Origin: Setaria digitata
Lineage: Eukaryota; Nematoda; Chromadorea; Rhabditida; Setariidae
Reading direction: 5' to 3'
Length of the DNA stretch: 61,467 nt
Assembly (NCBI GenBank): GCA_003640385.1
Contig: RCAB01000390.1
Location: forward strand, 1-61,467
The notes under the pieces were generated by a model. The model was not told the DNA's origin and made no database searches. It saw only the letters and a program-made list of their open reading frames with translations. The stretch's first letter is position 1; each line of letters begins with the position of its first letter. A program made the position numbers and the translations under genes. This document shows positions 12,441 to 26,400 of the stretch, in pieces.

Positions 12441-14150
12441 GAGTCTAGTTGGATATCTTTTGTTGATTGCTTTATATGTTGTATAACATTTCCAATGTTG
12501 AAATTTTAGCAGTTTATTCTTATTTTCGCCCGTCTGAATTTATTAATTTAAAATAATGTTTATTTAATGTTCCAAAATTCTGGTCCATCATGATAGAATT
12601 GGATGAAAAAAATTGATTGTTAGACGGCTAGCCGCTACTGATCTGATTTTGTTAACAATTATTCTACCGGTAATTTAACTACCTTTAATTATTACCTGCA
12701 ATAATGTTACTCTTAACAGATAAATTTTTTCAAAGATCTAATTAATGGTTCATCATATTGCCTTCCATAAGATTTATACTGTGTTGAATGACTAACGGAC
12801 ATTTATCCTGATAAAATTTGCATTTTATGGATATCAGACGGCGCTGTCGACTGATACGTATTCATTGATAAGTTACTGAATTCAATCAACCCTACAGATA
12901 TAAAATGTTTTGTTTCAAGCGATCTATCAATGTTTTACTTGTCTCTAATTATATGCTCCATTTTGGTAGAAGATCAGGACTGAAAAGTTTGGCAAGAGCC
13001 CATTTTGATTCAGTTATTTTCCCGGCGTGCTGAGCTTTAGAAATTAGAGGACCGATGTTAATAAGTTGGATTTAATTCCTGTAGAAAATGGAATCAGTTT
13101 GTCAGTCCAATTAATCGAACGAAAAATGTACGAAATTTGTCTCGATCAAATTTATTGTTTGAACCTTTATGAAACAATTAAAACAAAGGCATACGATTTT
13201 TGTGCCATATTATTTTAAATATTAAAGCATTTAAATTGGTAAAAAAAAAACTGGAAACTATTCCATTTTTATCTCCTCATATTAATTAATTGTTCTCATT
13301 ATTTTCCTGGAGATATGCCTTTAAAGATGCTATGAACACTTTGCTTTGGAAACCAAGTTGGAACAAGTTTTGAAGAGTATAGTTTCCATTTTATGTTAAG
13401 AATAATTCTTGATTAGCATAGGATAGTTTTCGATCTATAATTTTAAAAACTATTAAGAATTTTCGCCATACTAATTTATTTTTCGGCATATCGCTATCTT
13501 TACAACCTAACAAGGTGCATGTAGAAAATATACATATTATTGTATTTATAGAATTGGATCAATAAGACATTTTAAAATTATAAAGTAACTGAAAACAACA
13601 AAGGGTTGTCGTGAGATCCTAAAATCCATTTGTATAAAAGTTCAAAAGCTTTAATTATTTTAAATTAGTCTTAGATGGCAAAGACATTACATCTGACAAA
13701 AGGGTTCTTGATTTCCTAGTATTTTTTCCTTTTTCCTTTCTTTTAGTCAAATTTCCAGTGGAAGCAAAATGATGTATGAGTTTCTTTGCCGAATCCTCTT
13801 TTTTTCCTTTTTATCATATTCATAAATTTACTTGTTTTGTTTATTTCCAAGGACAAAAGACAACTTTTCGTGGAACTTCAGCTTTTAGTACTCAATTATG
13901 AATATATACACATGTATTTTTCTTCTAAAGCAGTAATTCACTCGAGAAATCGCTAGTCTCTTTTTAACTGTCCCGTAGAATATTACCCAATATTTGAGGT
14001 GACAAAATACTACCAGTTTTAATAAACAACGAGCATTTCAAACTATTCAACAAAGTGATAAAGTGATAAGACTAAACAGAATTAAGGAATGCTTCTCTTC
14101 CTTCGATTATGAATAGATCAAAAGAAGGACGCTTATTTAAAATCAAGAAT
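12441..14150. other. Shared 3' intergenic region of the convergent PiT genes
   Basis: 1.7 kb between the stop codons of two genes transcribed towards each other. It should carry both 3' UTRs and polyadenylation sites. I see no open frame or RNA gene. Confidence 0.7.
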
Positions 14151-17100
14151 TTATACTAATGACTTCATTAGTAACATCAATCCAGCTGCCACTATACCTG
14201 CAATATTTTATTTATTCTATTTTATCGAAATTTAATTATTAAGAAGACATTTTAAAAAAATAGGGATTGGATATTAAACTAGAAATAACTTCAATTTAAA
14301 TACTGAATAAACTATTAAAATTTCTGGCTGAAATTTAATTATAAAAGTTTGGATGCTGCTGTAAAAGTAAAAAAGTGCTGTGGAAGTGCACGGGTTTTAA
14401 AATTTCATACTGAGTTTAATCTTTAACAATTCCAAGAGTTTTCAATGTTTTAAAGTATATTGGTTTTTCTATTTTTGCCCTCCTAGTCTTGATAGCAAAG
14501 CGTAAAAGATTGAGATGATTAATTACCTGAAGCAGGTAAAGTGATAACCCAAGATAGAATAATATTTCGAAAAATACTCCAACGAACACCAGCACGGCGA
14601 GATTTGATAACTCCAACTGCTACCACGCTACCAACCTAAATTAAGGATAGTTGGGGCTTGATAATATGTTTTGATTAGATATATCATTCTTAAAATCCGT
14701 TTATTCGATGATTTTAGACAAGGCATTTGGGAATATTTTTGTAAGGGGAGTCGAGAACTCTACCCGATCGTTAAAATTAGTTCGTTGAAGCGAATGATAT
14801 TAACTTTTTTATGTTTGGGTGCATTTCTAATAATGATCTTCAGTCAACTAATATCACTTTTTTCTCCAAACATCCGGAACAAATCCCTCTTAGAGAACTT
14901 ATTTCGATGAAAAAACTAGACTTTCATTACAGTGAAACTATTCATTCAAATTATGCATTTCCGCAGTCTTCTGAATTTCCCTTCATTTTTCAGTAAGCTC
15001 CATCATTACCAAGCAATGTGTTGTACTAATTGGTAGTCCGATTTTGCTTGCCACCAATGCTGTGACTGCAGCACCAAATTCAATCGTAAAGCCACTATAA
15101 AAAGAAACGGTCTTATTGATCTGCCGAATGTACGAAATTAAATTTCTCAAATAATTTTTCAGAAAATCAATTGTTTCAACTGGAGAAAAAGGAAAATAAG
15201 CACTCTTACCTGGCCGGATTAATATCGGACATTTCGGTACCAACGGTGCGAATAACCTTATGTCCAAGAACTACTAATCCCACACATATGGCTAATACAC
15301 CGTATATTAAAACATAAATTGGTGTTTCGGCTTTCTGCTGCACATCCATTGCTGTGTAAATCGACAAGAGTGCTGCTAGTGGTGCTATCGCATTTCTGGA
15401 AAAACATTCCAATGTTTAATCTGAATTTTAAAAGCGAGAAATTTTATAATTTTCAACTTTTGCTATGATTTGCCTGTTGAACATTCAATGCTTAAAAGAT
15501 TTCCAAAATTAAAAAATCAGCAAATGAAAGTTTTAATGCCTTGTGTTTAAAAAAAATTAAATGTTACGCGACATCATTTGCACCGTGAGCGAAACCTTCG
15601 AAACATGCAGTAAAAGCCTGGATGGAACCAAAAATAAGTGTTGTTTTCGAGTCAGGTTGACAGTCTTTATTCGGTAGAAACCATTTCATAAAATGTTTTA
15701 CAGCTGAAAATAAAAAAAAAAAAAAAAGAAGAGTAGATAAGATAATGTACTAGATAAATGTATTTTGATATCATCAGCGTCGATATACCTGGAATTGAAT
15801 CATCCTTTTCCATTACCACTTTGCTGTTCGCTTCTTCTGTACATAAACCATTATTGTGAGGAATGAAAATTTTTACAATTCCATCTGAAAACAGAAATTA
15901 AAAGAAAGATAAGGCTAATAAAACCTAGAATTTCAGACCTGATACCTCTTTATACCGATCTCAAATAAGAATTTCTAAAACAAATTTTCTCTCTTTTATC
16001 ACCCTTTTCCACAGGTTTGAAATAATTATTTCGGTGTTTTTTTTTAATTTCTGTTTTAACAAAAATGTATTTGTATTTCGAGATTTGAAATATGAAGTTT
16101 TTCCACTTTGCTAGATACCCTTAAGTCTAATACTATTTTATCTTATTTCATATTTAAATAAGTATTATACAGAAGGTACGATTAAGAATAATATCATGAA
16201 AAAATTGAGAGTACGTTTAATTTTTATTGGAGTATTTGGTAAGTCGATTGAAGTGGAACTCTCCGTTCTTCCGGTTTCTTTTTCTAAAAAAAAAAAAGAA
16301 AATATGAACCAATAATCGAAATTTATTTTATGCTGGTAATGCTAATTAGTGATATATGCAGTACAGTGACATAATAAGACTAAGTGTATAATTTCAGTGC
16401 CTCGTGAGAAGAAACCAAATTTTAAGGTTATAATCAGCATAGGTAGTCTTGATAAACATTCTTGCTTTTGTTAATTAAGTGTTGAGAGAATGATGTTATA
16501 TTTCGGATTGTGAAAGAAAATTCTCACTTCCAATCCATTTTCTTAGCTGTGGTACCATGAAGAAACGAATAGCAAGTGCAGCAACGGTAGCTATAATAGC
16601 GCTAATCAACAAACAAAGCCAAAGTGGTAGACTGGCAAGGTGTAAGACTGAAATTTCACGATAATTAATTAAATTTAAACTAAGAATATAAGGCTGTTGA
16701 AAAACGATTTTTCAAGATTAATTCAATGTTTTCATGTCTCTGAGCGCGAAATGCGCATGGATAAGAGGAGTTTACTTAAAGGATTCGCGTATTATATAGG
16801 AAATAGTACAGCGCAGCTTGAATTATAAATTAAATGAAAAATCTGAGACTTTTTTCAATTTCAAAAGGATAATTCATTTCCTTAAGAAAAACAAAAAATG
16901 GAACAGACTACCTTTAGAACCCTGAAAACTGACAGCAAAAACATTGAAAGCTATACAAAACCAGTAGAAAAATGGCAAGACTCGTAAACCGCATTCAAAT
17001 GGATTTTCCTGAAATGAAGTTAGTGAATGATAACAGTAAGCATTAATTTCCATAATAGCAATAATAAAAACGTTGATGAGACGCTTTTATGAAGACAAAT

Positions 17101-18539
17101 TAACTAACCCGTCTTATCACTGTGAAATCAACAATTATATAAAGGACTGCGGATGCTATTCCGGACAATAATGGTGAAATGATCCATGATATTGCTGAAA
17201 TCAGTGGCAAATTTTCCGAAGTTCACGAAATCACATTGAACACTAGGGAAATGGATTCTCATTTTTCACGTCAGATTCCAAACGTTTACGTGCGAAAAAA
17301 AAAATGCTAATTGGATCGGTAAAAAAAATAATTGAACATTTCTTATAAACAAAAACTGATTCAACCAACCGATATTTAGAATCTTCCACCAATGGATTCC
17401 ATCTGTTCCCTTCACTAGTAAACCAAATCCAACCGTGGCACCGGTGATGCTGTGTGTTGTAGAAACCGGTAGCTGTGCAAATGTTGCTATTAATAACCAA
17501 GTTGAGCATCCTGGAAGCTAAAGTTTTATTTCAGTCGAAATGGCTAACCTTTTTTTAATTGGATATTCCAAACTACCGGAATCAAATCAATCGGAATATT
17601 TTGATCACCGAATAGTTTCTTGACTGAAATGTTCCGGTTAACATATCCGTTAATTTATGGACGATACTTTGAAAGGTTTGTTTAAAATGGTTTGTTCAAA
17701 GCTCCAGGGGTGTTTGCGTCAGTATCTAACTTTATCTATCAAGACGTGAAACAATTTTCAGTTGTAACATAAATGGCAGAAAAGTCCTGTACTGGCTTTC
17801 ATAGAATCAAACCTTTTTTGAAAATATGTTAAGAATTTGAATGACGAACCTCCAAGGATGGCTACTTGACCAATCAACAAATCTTTTGGTGTGTTATTAT
17901 ATAACTCCACATCGATGACACCTTTCCGCATCGTATCTGTCACATTGTAACCTAAAAATTAAGATGACAAATGCAAAAATGTATTGTTTGTCAATCAAAA
18001 AAAATAATAAACCTTACGTCACTGAAGTTTTGATTAATTTAGATATAATTTTGATAAATAATTTAGCATTTTGCATTCAGCCTTTTGTCAGCGCTTCAAG
18101 GTCTTTACTATCCACTGATGGGACATTTCTAGGCTACAAACTGAGTTCATTCATAAATGAAAGAAACAAAAAATATGCAAAAGCAGACCAACGAGAATTG
18201 CGCCAAGTGATTCGAATATAATTGCTAGTAAATAAGCCTTTCGCAAACTAAGCACTTCACTGCCGACCGATGTGCCGAATGCATTTGCAACGTCATTAGC
18301 GCCCATAGCAAAGCCAAGTACGAAGGCTAATATTACTCCAAGTATTAAAGCCCACAAGAATTGACCCTGGAATGAAATCCACTTAATCATTGAACTTGAA
18401 ACTGCTCATGTCTAGTCTTGAATCACCTTCTGTCTAAGTCTCAAAGTTTCCAAAAGACCCTAACCCTCAATGATTCGATCGGTGCCATAGTCGTACTGGA
18501 AGTAAGAACCGTTGTCACTGTACTTATTAGAGAATCCAT
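14151..18539 (-). CDS. PiT-family sodium-phosphate symporter (SLC20), copy B
   Basis: Thirteen reverse-strand exons, listed 5' to 3': 18539-18465, 18366-18189, 17951-17850, 17510-17370, 17194-17109, 17008-16912, 16647-16528, 15884-15789, 15703-15568, 15395-15210, 15094-15010, 14635-14527 and 14197-14151 (TAA), giving 485 residues. The role is as in copy A. Signatures are [12 protein letters not shown] and [11 protein letters not shown], with LPVSTTHS and LPISTTHC. Every intron position and phase equals copy A, and most exons have identical length; differences are confined to exon 1, the loop exon 8 (96 against 135 bases), exon 9 (+3) and exon 12 (+3). In exon 2, 48 of 59 codons encode the same residue by hand count. 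A probable trans-splice acceptor (AATTCCAG, AG at 18558-18559) lies 19 bases before the ATG. The central loop is very short for the family. Confidence 0.93.
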
Positions 18540-18595
18540 GTTGAATTCGGCCTCTTTCTGGAATTCAATTTAATACAAAACCAGAGGAATCGAGA

Positions 18596-18667
18596 TGCCC
18601 AAGACAGGAATCGAACCTGTGTCGCCACGGCCACAACGTGGAGTACTAACCACTATACTACTTGGGC
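18596..18667 (-). tRNA. tRNA-His (GTG)
   Basis: The reverse strand folds as a full cloverleaf of 72 bases. The acceptor stem is GCCCAAG/CTTGGGC, the D-arm contains TAGTGGTTAG, and the anticodon stem CCACG/CGTGG encloses loop TTGTGGC with anticodon GTG. The T-arm is ACAGG/CCTGT around TTCGATT, and the discriminator is A. There is no intron. Internal A and B boxes are intact, so it should be transcribed by Pol III. It lies 57 bases upstream of the copy B start codon on the same strand, inside that gene's promoter. Confidence 0.95.
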
Positions 18668-19189
18668 CAAGATAGTCCCTCCCCAGAACTTATTAAATTC
18701 AGTTTTTATTTTGAAATGAAAAGGAAAGGAGCAATCAAGTGAGCTTTTGGATTAATTATTTAAAAGGAAAATTTTTCGAAATTCCGAATGGTAACTCGAG
18801 TGAAAAAATTGGAAATGTATTGAAAAAACTAAAATGAATTTAAATGTGATAAAATATAGACGAGATGTTTATCAGGCAATGACTGCAACAGGTAACATAA
18901 TTGGAATGCCTTGGAAAGCAAGAAAATTGCGAATTAAAATAAGTCACAAGCTTGTGATAAAATAATAAATAAATGGTTAACGGTCCTTGTTCTTTTGCAT
19001 TCCTAAAATGGTTGTATTTTAGGTAATCATTTACAAAAGAACATTTTTTCTGTAACAATTCGTTTTCTATAAGATTTAAAGTTTTCACGAAAAAAGAAAA
19101 AACAGAAGATTCTCCAAGAAAAAATTTTGCTAATTTTAAAAATTCCCTAGTAAATAATCAATAATTAACATGTTCAGATAACCTTATTT

Positions 19190-19375
19190 ACACAGCAGTA
19201 TCATATCATATCATTGTTGTGTAATAATTATTGATTATTAGATGGAAATGAACCGCAAATATAATACTACATCATATCATGCGATATCATTACATATAAA
19301 TTTCTCACAGTAGGAATATATTATCATGCTATATTACATTCAAACCACATCATATCATATCTGTCGTGTCGTAGG
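19190..19375. repeat. Degenerate CATATCAT-type repeat cluster
   Basis: The words ATCATATCAT, ATCATGCGATATCATTACATA and CACATCATATCATATC recur within about 180 bases. A related word, ATCATGCGCTATCATTGTTATG, appears again near 23581-23602. Unit length is irregular and no terminal inverted repeats were seen. Confidence 0.5.
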
Positions 19376-20759
19376 TACACCGATTATTCTTAATTATAAA
19401 AATGCAAATTCATTTTTGAAGAAGCGAAATAATGTGTTCAACGGTAAACATTTTAATGAAAGAAATGTCAACAATAATTTGGAAATATATGTCGAGAAAT
19501 GATATCAAACAAATAGTACTGTCAGAAAACATGAAAAAAAGAAGGAAAAAAACTTTTTTGAATAAATATAGAAATGACTGTGATAAGAGTTTTAAGTGTT
19601 AAAATGATAGTAAAAAAGAAAAGCAGAAAAGGAGTAATGAAAATTTTTCACTACTTGAAATTTTTGGATGAGCGGATATTACATATAAATCGAATACAAA
19701 GTAAAATAATTGTTGAACTTAACAAATGAATAGAACATTTAAATAATATAGAAAAGAATAGGAGTATTTGAGATTTCATTCAAAATAAATTTTGAATTTT
19801 TATTTAAAAGTTAAAGATTCAAATTTGAATGTATTATTTAACTAAGTAATTTTTGTAAAAATTCCAAGATTTTCTTTTTGTCCAACATATTCATCTAATA
19901 CCAACCATTTCAAAACTTCAAAAATATTGAAAGGAAATGTTAAATTATTAATATCAGAGGTAAAAATCAAAATATTTTTCTTAAATAATAATTGATTTTC
20001 GTGGAGTATTAATTAGTTTAAAAAAAATTGCTTTTTGGGATTACAATTTTCCTCGAATCCTTATCGGAAAGTTGATTTAGTATTGTGCCTGTTCTATATT
20101 GAAATACTGCAGCACATACTCCTTGGAACTTATGATCTCGAAATTGTTCTAATCATTATCTCTGCTTAATATGCACTGAATCGTTATAGTTGAAATTAGT
20201 CATATAAGCTTATATAAATAAAAATTTATAAATATAAAAACTATAAATTGTCATGTCGATTTTTTTTATTGCTTTCAAAATTTCAGCATTTTTTGCGTAT
20301 TGACATTATTGCCAAATCAATTTTTAAGCCATGAAATGAACTGCTAACAAACTGATAAGAAATTCATTGAACTATTGTGAACAACTCAAATTAATGGTAG
20401 ATAAAATGATAAAATAAAATAACCATTTTCCTTTACAAGTATGCGCAAATAGGACAATATTAGAAAATGACTGAAGTTGAATCTTGAAGGATTCGAAGAG
20501 CGGATAGAAGTAAAAAACTGGATAACAAATTTTTAACTTAACTAGTAGATGGATATTGAAGGTGATCAATAATGAACGAACAGTAGTTGATGGCAGTCAA
20601 CATCAAGCATAATGTTTTTGAATGTAAAAAATTAAGAGTTGCTAATCAAAATGATAATTTTCTGGGATAAGAGTGATCGATCGACAATTTTGCAAAATGG
20701 TTCGGCAAGGACGTTAAAAATGTAAAATTCCAATAAAACTATTAGGATAAATGATGCAG

Positions 20760-20875
20760 TGATATGATTACAATCAGTATTTACATGTTGTGAATAGTGA
20801 GAATTCCCGCAGTNATGACATTGATATGATTACAATCAGTATTTACATGTTGTGAATAGTGAGAATTCCCGCAGT
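20760..20875. repeat. 54-base direct duplication flanking a single N
   Basis: Positions 20760-20813 and 20822-20875 are identical by eye, separated by N at 20814 and seven bases. The single N between identical flanks suggests two overlapping contig ends placed side by side. Confidence 0.85.
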
Positions 20876-23016
20876 GGAAAGACAAGTGGGAGGAAGAGGT
20901 ATTGGTGGGTGGATAATTAATGGATTGAGACGAAACCATCACTGTTGCTGCTACTACTACTACTACTATTACTACTGCTGTCACCATCATTTCGAACTTT
21001 AACTATATAAGTAGACACTTCTATGAAGCAAACTAATTTAAATTTCTTTAAATTTACCAGTAACAGTCTCAGTAACAATGTTGATAGACTGATATATATT
21101 CTTTCTAGCTAACAATTTTGATTCCTTCAATTATCGAGCGAGATGACATTGCAAAAATGGCTGTTAGTTGATACTTCCAGGCGACACTTTTTTTAGGTAT
21201 GCATGGTGCTACAAGACAGAAACATTTACTGTCTACATAAATTAGGATAAAAAAATGTGATTAAATAAAGTTTTTCACAAATTAATTTTTGTCTTAATAG
21301 AAAACATGCTGAGGATCGAATTTTGGGATTTAAAATTATGTTTCACAAGATGGATAAACTTGATAAAATTGATCCATGAGGATTTATTTTGAAAGAATGT
21401 TAATTTTAAATTAATAATTTTGAATTATCAAACTAAAAGACTAAAGCCAATATTTTATCATTCGTATTTTTGCAATGAATAAAATTGAAAAGGTAGCAGT
21501 GATTCTATTTCAAAGAATCCATTTCGCAAGTATCATTTGCTAGCTGAACTTTTTATAAAATACTCAATAGTGTCTAGCAATTCCATTTATTATTTCAATG
21601 ATTCCATTTTTATTATTTTAGTGTAATTAGAATTCTTTGTTTAAGCAAAAAGTAAAATTCAAGCAAGAAGTCAACTGTTGATTTGGCGCTGCAAAATAAA
21701 CTATAGTTCATAAAATTTTCAAAAAAAATTTTAGAAAAAAAAGGTTAAAGTTTCAAATTTTAGATGTTGAAGAAAACAAATTGTCTGCTTCTTTTATAGT
21801 AGCAGCAAAAATTCGATTCGTTTAATTCTTCATTAAAACAAAAAAGGAAAATGAGTTTATTTTAGAAACTGGAATCCATATTTAGGTTTAAAGTTTCAAA
21901 AACACTTTTAGTAGATTTTCGTAAGCAGTTTAAGATAGGCAAAAGTTCCAAAGAAATATTTGGGAAGATTTTTATCAAAGTGAACTGCTATCCTTTCCTT
22001 ATCATGCTGCTAACACAGCAATAAAACTTGGTAATCGATACTAGTCACTTATGGAAGTAATGTTTGGATGCAGGAAAATTAAAATAGAAAATGGAATGTC
22101 GCAGAAAAAGAAAATTAAAAATTGAAATTTACACTAAAAAAAAAGTGAATGATTCAGAATGGAATTACTAATCAGATTTACAGATAAAATGCCGACATTG
22201 TTCATATGATTTATAGGGAAAGAATGCAGTAAATGCATTTTTAAATGTGCAAATATTTGCATACTTCAGTCAAAAATGTAATACAAACTGAAAGCCAGTC
22301 GTTAATCACTGGGTCAGAGGTTACATTAACAATTACGTTGGAAAAAAAGGAAAAGTCGATAACATTGTTAAACTGATAATTGACGACCATTTATTCTAAC
22401 TCTTGGCAATTTTTTCTTACTCCTCTCCTTATTTTTTTTCCTCTCTTCTTTCCCTTCCGATAAAACGTAAAATAAAAGGAAAAAATTAAAGATAAAGTAG
22501 TTTTATCTTAAAGTAGTACTTCCTTGTGACAATAATTTTGAAAAATATTTTTATAATCAACTATGACACATCATTAATTATCACTTTTGAAGCTAGGAAA
22601 AGAAGGAAAGACCTTTAACAAAAAACGAGAATGAGAGACAGGTGTTTCAGGTAAACTGATATTAAATAAGAACTTCTACGAGTTCAATAAAATCAAGCTC
22701 AGTGATTCTGATCTTCGATTTAGACATCCTGCAACTGATATCAAAAATGCTACAATGAAATAGATGATCAGGTAATTTGATAATTAGGTTTTATTAAAAA
22801 GTGGAAATAATTTTGGTTGGAAAACAGAGAAAAGATTAACAAATTTTAATCAAATAATTTGAGAAACTTTGCTAATTAACATTATTCGAATCGATCATTA
22901 CATACATGCCAGCTGATGCTTTTGCTGTCACTTTCGTCTTCTTCAAGGAGTAGCTGAATGTTAACAGATCGTAAAATATTGTATTAATAAACATTATTAT
23001 GTTATTTGCAATATCT

Positions 23017-23423
23017 AATTTCTAATAAACAGTGAATTCCTTTTATATGTCATTTGTCGAAAATACAATGCTGTGTTCGATTTATGCATTAAATCATAAT
23101 TTAGACCACTTTTTTAGATTTTGTGCTACTGCTAGATTTATTTTGAGCATATCATATTATATTGAAATTGTACACAGTAATGTCATAATCCCTTTACTCG
23201 ATTGTTATCATATATCAGTCATGATTACTGTATTCGATATAGCCTCTTATAGCTGTTGTATATTATCATTAATATGTTTTATATTGCACATTTATGTTGT
23301 AGTGATTGTGCATGTATATATATATATATATATATATATACAATTTCTAATAAACAGTGAATTCCTTTTATATGTCATTTGTCGAAAATACAATGCTGTG
23401 TTCGATTTATGCATTAAATCATA
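23017..23423. repeat. 82-base direct repeat bordered by TA tracts
   Basis: Positions 23017-23098 and 23342-23423 match by eye over the full 82 bases. The second copy is inserted between a (TA)n run (about 23314-23340) and another (about 23423-23470). A 243-base spacer separates the copies. It explains the 134-codon open frame seen here, which is not a credible gene. Confidence 0.85.
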
Positions 23424-26400
23424 TATATATATATAATTAATTTAATATTAATTATATATATATATAATTAATTAATTTAATAAGGGACCATATTTCCATT
23501 GCTACAATTATTATTAATATTATTGTTATATATTATATCACCTTGCAGCACTGCAATGATAATATGTTACGTATCACTATATCATGCGCTATCATTGTTA
23601 TGTAATTCTTAGCGATCGGCCATGTATTTTTTCCCTTGGTTAATATATTAATACATGTGATTGGAGTAATGAATATTCTTCCTTTGAAGGATATTTCGGA
23701 TATTTCTTACCAATGATATTTGCTATTAAGTAAAATGATAAGAGACATTTCTGGCGTTTACTTTCAGTCTGATAAGGTAGTTTACTAGCATGGCAATAAT
23801 ACCATGAAAATCAGAAAATTTGGGGATTAAGTTTGAAGAAAGTATCGGCAACTGAGTAGAAATGTGTTCACGGAAATGACTTCAATGTGGAATATATTAG
23901 AACCAACCAATTAGTTATTAGATTACTCTCTGATTCAGTAAATGATTAACTATAAGAACAATAGTCTGAAAAAAGAGAAAAGGATATTGTGAGAAATAAA
24001 AGAATGTGACTTTTCTGTTCAAAATGCATAAAAATATTTTGCATTTTAAAATCAGATTTGTTTCACCAATTGGAATGTTACTGAAGGATGTATTAACATT
24101 TGATTTTTAACTTGGTTAAAATGTCAAATTTTCGATTTCATATTCTTGAGTTTCGATATGATTCGAATTTTGGTCTGTCTCTTATTTATAAACTGGAAAG
24201 CATAAAACAGAAACGGACGAAACGAAAATTATTTCGGTAAAAAGTCTATCAAAGAAATCATTTTAAACCATTTATCAGCAAAATTTAGTTTTATTTTTTC
24301 CTAGGTGATAAAAATAACTGGTACCAAAAGCTGAATTGTCAGTTAATTTTTAAAGATTACGAAATAATTTTTCTCTTAAAAGTAGACCTATACGCAATAA
24401 GTTGCTATGGTTAAACAAACGATATATACTTTTGCAAATCTTATAAACAATCATATATATTTTTTGTATTATATAAACGGGAAAGATGTTTGTTTAATTT
24501 TTTAGGACAAAAAAGTGAAATTTTACTAAAGCAGTAGCTTAATGCACATGTGATTTGGTGTTGTTGAGAAATAAGAATAGTATGAGAATCGTAATTGTTT
24601 CTTAATTTTGGGCTGTTTATGCAATTCCATAATTTCAATAATTGGATTATTTTTTTGCTTTTTCCAATCATAAAAGGCAAACATTTTACAATTATGATTT
24701 GAATTTATAGTATCAGCACAATAGATTTGAAACTTTCAAAGTATATTTAATTTTCAGCATCATTTTTACAATGAAGAACAATCAATAAATGATTTAGGCT
24801 GATTTTCAAACTGATACTTGACATTTAGCACTTTCATCCATTTAGTCATCAAAAAATATGTTTGGCTAATCGCAATCATTTCGTCTTATTTTGCTGCTAA
24901 ATCCAAGAGAGCTGTACTGTTTTAAAAACCATGGAAAACTTGGCTTGTTTAATTAGCGAATTGGTAAATCTCGACAAGTATTTGGAGTAGTAGCTTAATT
25001 TGTGGTACGTCTGCAACCTTAACTTATATGTTTCCTGGATAAGAACTCTACATGCCAAAGTAAGTCAAACATTAATTATTTGACAAACTCTTAAATAATA
25101 AATGTTTTCTTCAATTGATTTGATACTGATAATACGGCGAACTATTTTATATTTAGGGAGCAAACATTAAATAATATAGGTTGACAATGAACAATTTCAA
25201 AGACAGGTGTAATTTTTCATAGTACGATTGTTTTTACAACACATCAAGATATTTAAATCCAATTTTTTAATTTAGAAAATATGAAGCAATTTTTATGAAA
25301 TATTTCTTTTCTGAAATGAAATGGTGCACTATGACCGATTTGATAGTGATTCCTTGAAATCACTCACAGAAATGATAACTTAGAAAATGTTAGCTGTCTT
25401 GATGAAAAATCGCAGCGTGCGTCCCTAATGATAGTGATTTTTTTTAAAACGACTATTCAACACATCAAAGAGTGCGAATCAATTAATTAGCTTGAATGTA
25501 ATCATCGGTTTCACCACTGTAATTCAACTTTTCAGGTTCCATTCTCAATTCTCGCAATAGTTGGACATTCGTCCTTTCTGTAAAATTTGCACATTTCAGC
25601 GATTTGTTTCCTATTTTTTTACAATTAACAAAGTTGACAAATTTGTTGGGCTTAATTTTCATAAATTTAATTAATTTTTGAAAAGTGTGAGCCGTCCAAT
25701 ATTATTTATGATTGAGATAATTTCTTGTGAGTTGTGATATATTTAAATGAAACAGATTGCAAACTTTTAGAGCTAAGTCAATGCATAAAGCCTGGAACAT
25801 TCTGAAAATAAAACTTGTGTTCATTGTACTACACACTAAAGCCAAATTATTCGCAAACTTTCTAACAACTATTTAAATGATTTCCAATTTCTGTTTACAA
25901 AGCTCTTAAAGAAATTTTAGCTGAAGGAATAAACTTTTTGTAGGAAAGAAAGAGAAACTTTTATTTCATTCCATTTTTTTCTTTTATTTTGTAATAAGAA
26001 ACCAGCCGTTTCACTGGCACAGTGGTATGAATTAGAACTCAATCGATTTTTAGACTTTTGTTATTCCATATTATTATTACTATTTAACAAAATTTTAAGC
26101 TTTATTTAACATTTCAACGAGTTATATTTGTAAAGCACCAAAAAATTCACCTTATTAAATGATGATAATTAGATAATTAGTAATCAAAAAAAGAAAAAAG
26201 TTCGTACGGTGAACTTACGAAATGAAATAAAATCGTTTTACAAGAAAATGCTTTCTTTTTTGTTCGTTGCTATTGGCAATTCATTTATTTCATATATACA
26301 ATAAGAGAACCGGTATTTCAAATTTTTATTGAAAATTACATGCAACTGACAAATTTTGTAGTCTCGATATTGTGATATTTTACCAGTTTACTAGCAATTT

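Noticed and set aside
20781..20990. Reverse open frame with a valine-rich start (VVIVVVVVAATV)
   Set aside because: It is the translation of a trinucleotide repeat and crosses an N and a duplicated contig end.
23032..23436. 134-codon forward open frame, the longest in the window
   Set aside because: It runs through a (TA)n tract and the 82-base direct repeat, so its length comes from repeats; no domain or splice logic.
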